Shown: positions 5,729 to 7,307 of the stretch, piece after piece
Layout: every line of letters begins with the position of its first letter
How positions within the stretch are numbered: the first letter of the stretch is position 1
Origin: an uncultured Hungatella sp.
Lineage (GTDB): Bacteria; Bacillota; Clostridia; Lachnospirales; Lachnospiraceae
Direction of reading: 5' to 3'
DNA length: 7,307 nucleotides
Assembly (NCBI GenBank): GCA_959018155.1
Contig: CAUEKH010000117.1
Coordinates: 1 to 7,307, forward strand
Notes under the pieces: generated by a model
Told to the model about the DNA's origin: nothing
Databases searched by the model: none
What the model saw: only the letters and a program-made list of their open reading frames with translations
Made by a program: the position numbers and the translations under genes

Positions 5729-7307
5729 ATGATAAGGATTGTAAGGATAACAAAAGACGGAGTGACAATCTCGTGGGACAGAAATGAGAGGGCAACCTCC
5801 TACCGCATTTACTGGTCGGACAGAAAGCTGGAACATCCTCCGGTGATGGCGGAAATTCCGTCGTCGGCCCCGCTCATCTGGACGCTTTCGAAGTCGACCC
5901 ACGTTCCGCACTACCTTGCGGTTGGGGCCCTCCTGGAGGACGGGACGGAGATAAAGGAAACGCTTGTGACCCCGGTTCACTATATCAGGCATGAAAAACT
6001 GGAAAAGCTGAACCGCGGCCTGGTTGCGGTACCGGTGAAAGAAGGCATTTTCCTTTCCTGGAGACTGTTTTTAAGTGAAACGGTCGGTTATACAAATGGG
6101 CGGGGAAGTGAGAATGGGGCCGGAGGAATGACCGGTGTTGATTTTGCGGTTTACCGCGATGGGAAACGCCTTGGAGTGGTAACCGACTCCACCAATTACC
6201 TGGATTTGGAGGGGACCGCTTCTTCGATGTACGCGGTGGCCCCTGTCTTAAACGGGAAAGAAGGCAGCCCCTGTGACCCGGTGAAGCCCTGGGAAAATGG
6301 ATATTACGATCTTCCCATCAGAAAGCCGGCTGGCGGCGTGACGCCTGCCGGGGAGGTCTATGAATATTCCGCCAACGACATGTCGGTAGCTGATGTGGAC
6401 GGAGACGGCGATTACGAGTTCCTCGTAAAATGGGATCCGTCCAATTCTCATGACGTTTCGATTAAAGGATATACAGGAAACTGCTATATTGACTGCTACA
6501 AGCTGGATGGCCGCCTCTTATGGCGTCTCGACATGGGCTGTAATATCCGTGCCGGCGCTCACTATACCCAGTTTATGTGTTACGATTTCAACGGGGACGG
6601 GAAAGCGGAGATGGCGGTCAAGACAGCGCCCGGCACGAAAATGACACTGTATAAAGAAGACGGGAAAACGGCCTGTGCCGCTGGTGAAAACGGCCAGATG
6701 GGAGAGGAAAGCTTCTATATTACAATGCCGCAGGAAGACGTACAGAACGGCTACAGCCATCACGACTCTTACGTCTGCAGCGCAGAAGATTACCGCCGCC
6801 ATTTGACAGACGTGTTCTGCGGGTGGCTCGATCATCCGGAAGTGAAGGCAGGCAGATGGCCGGCGACGCTGGAACAGTGCTTCGGAATGGAGAATACGTA
6901 TGACTATCCGCTGAGCCAGGAAGACGCGGAAAAGTTGGTTGATTACTTCCTCGATGTGTATGCACCTTCCAGGAGTCCGAAAAATAAGCTGCGGGAATTT
7001 GAAGGGTTCATCTATGACGGGCCGGAGTATTTAACTGTCTTTGGCGGGGACGGCCGGGAAATGGAGACGATTCCATTTCCGTTCGGACGGGTGGATGACG
7101 GACTGATGTGGGGCGATTACGCCATGGCGCGGATTGAACCGTGTAACCGTGTGGACCGTTTTCTGTCGGGCGTGGCTTATTTGGACGGGGTCAATCCCAG
7201 CCTGATTATCTGCCGCGGATATTACACCAGGACTACGATTGCGGCCTACCGTTTCTATGACGGAAAATTGCGTCAGGAGTGGTCTGTGGACAGCGGATTT
7301 GTGCCGA
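5729..7307 (+). CDS. PL11 rhamnogalacturonan lyase, 3'-truncated, with extra N-terminal FnIII-like domain
   Basis: This enzyme cleaves the RG-I backbone by beta-elimination between galacturonic acid and rhamnose; the B. subtilis relatives are YesW (secreted) and YesX (intracellular). The frame is open from 5729 to the window end, 526 residues. Residues 1-85 look like a fibronectin III domain (TISWD at 13-17, YRIYWSD at 25-31, YLAVGALLEDG at 62-72). The usual PL11 start follows: LNRGL at 94-98 and GIFLSWR at 106-112, the RGI-lyase beta domain. The eight-bladed propeller then begins, with Ca2+-type loops DVDGDGDYE (222-230) and DFNGDGKAE (286-294), the family block GYTGN before NIRAGAHYTQF, and later NRVDRFLSGVAYLDG and GYYTRT (497-502). 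Two insertions stand out: a Gly/Asn-rich loop at about 114-136 and about 120 residues at 306-424. No signal peptide is visible, so it should be cytoplasmic. The remaining propeller blades lie beyond the window. It starts 14 nt after the YetA-like gene and is surely co-transcribed. Endo versus exo action cannot be read here. Confidence 0.93.
   Translation, partial: MIRIVRITKDGVTISWDRNERATSYRIYWSDRKLEHPPVMAEIPSSAPLIWTLSKSTHVPHYLAVGALLEDGTEIKETLVTPVHYIRHEKLEKLNRGLVAVPVKEGIFLSWRLFLSETVGYTNGRGSENGAGGMTGVDFAVYRDGKRLGVVTDSTNYLDLEGTASSMYAVAPVLNGKEGSPCDPVKPWENGYYDLPIRKPAGGVTPAGEVYEYSANDMSVADVDGDGDYEFLVKWDPSNSHDVSIKGYTGNCYIDCYKLDGRLLWRLDMGCNIRAGAHYTQFMCYDFNGDGKAEMAVKTAPGTKMTLYKEDGKTACAAGENGQMGEESFYITMPQEDVQNGYSHHDSYVCSAEDYRRHLTDVFCGWLDHPEVKAGRWPATLEQCFGMENTYDYPLSQEDAEKLVDYFLDVYAPSRSPKNKLREFEGFIYDGPEYLTVFGGDGREMETIPFPFGRVDDGLMWGDYAMARIEPCNRVDRFLSGVAYLDGVNPSLIICRGYYTRTTIAAYRFYDGKLRQEWSVDSGFVP

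Noticed and set aside
5594..5992. Open frame on the - strand (132 codons) across the YetA-like to PL11 junction
   Set aside because: Both overlapped coding ends are well supported; the translation is Arg/His-rich, as expected for an antisense shadow.

Overview
The window holds five co-directional genes on the + strand and reads as part of one operon for uptake and intracellular breakdown of rhamnogalacturonan I (RG-I, the branched pectin backbone). No gene is convincing on the - strand. Moderate GC content, clean Shine-Dalgarno sites, a lipoprotein-type solute-binding protein and an ABC importer with no ATPase of its own all fit a Gram-positive Bacillota. The style of the proteins suggests a gut or plant-debris clostridium of the Lachnospiraceae type. 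That taxonomic call is inference from protein style, not a database match.

Layout: (1) 1-448, the C-terminal half of an LplB-type sugar ABC permease, cut by the window edge. (2) 465-1367, a complete second permease of the LplC/YtcP type. (3) 1423-2991, a complete lipoprotein solute-binding protein of the large LplA/YtcQ class. (4) 2992-3080, an 89-nt spacer with a strong stem-loop. (5) 3081-5714, a large cytoplasmic protein of the PcRGLX/YetA family (exo-rhamnogalacturonan lyase-like, PL26-related). (6) 5729-7307, a polysaccharide lyase family 11 (PL11) rhamnogalacturonan lyase, cut by the right edge. No stretch over 300 bases lacks a gene.

How they work together (inference from families and context): the binding protein captures RG oligosaccharides outside the membrane, the two permeases import them using an ATPase encoded elsewhere (MsmX-like), and two enzymes without signal peptides cut them in the cytoplasm. 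The gene content resembles the Bacillus subtilis yes-yetA-lpl pectin region, but the order differs: permease, permease, binding protein, YetA-like, PL11.

I see no wholly new system. The points most worth following are the unusual build of the PL11 enzyme (an extra N-terminal fibronectin III-like domain, a Gly-rich loop insertion and a roughly 120-residue insertion in the catalytic propeller), a stem-loop placed to lower enzyme expression relative to the binding protein, and a small in-frame duplication in the YetA-like enzyme.
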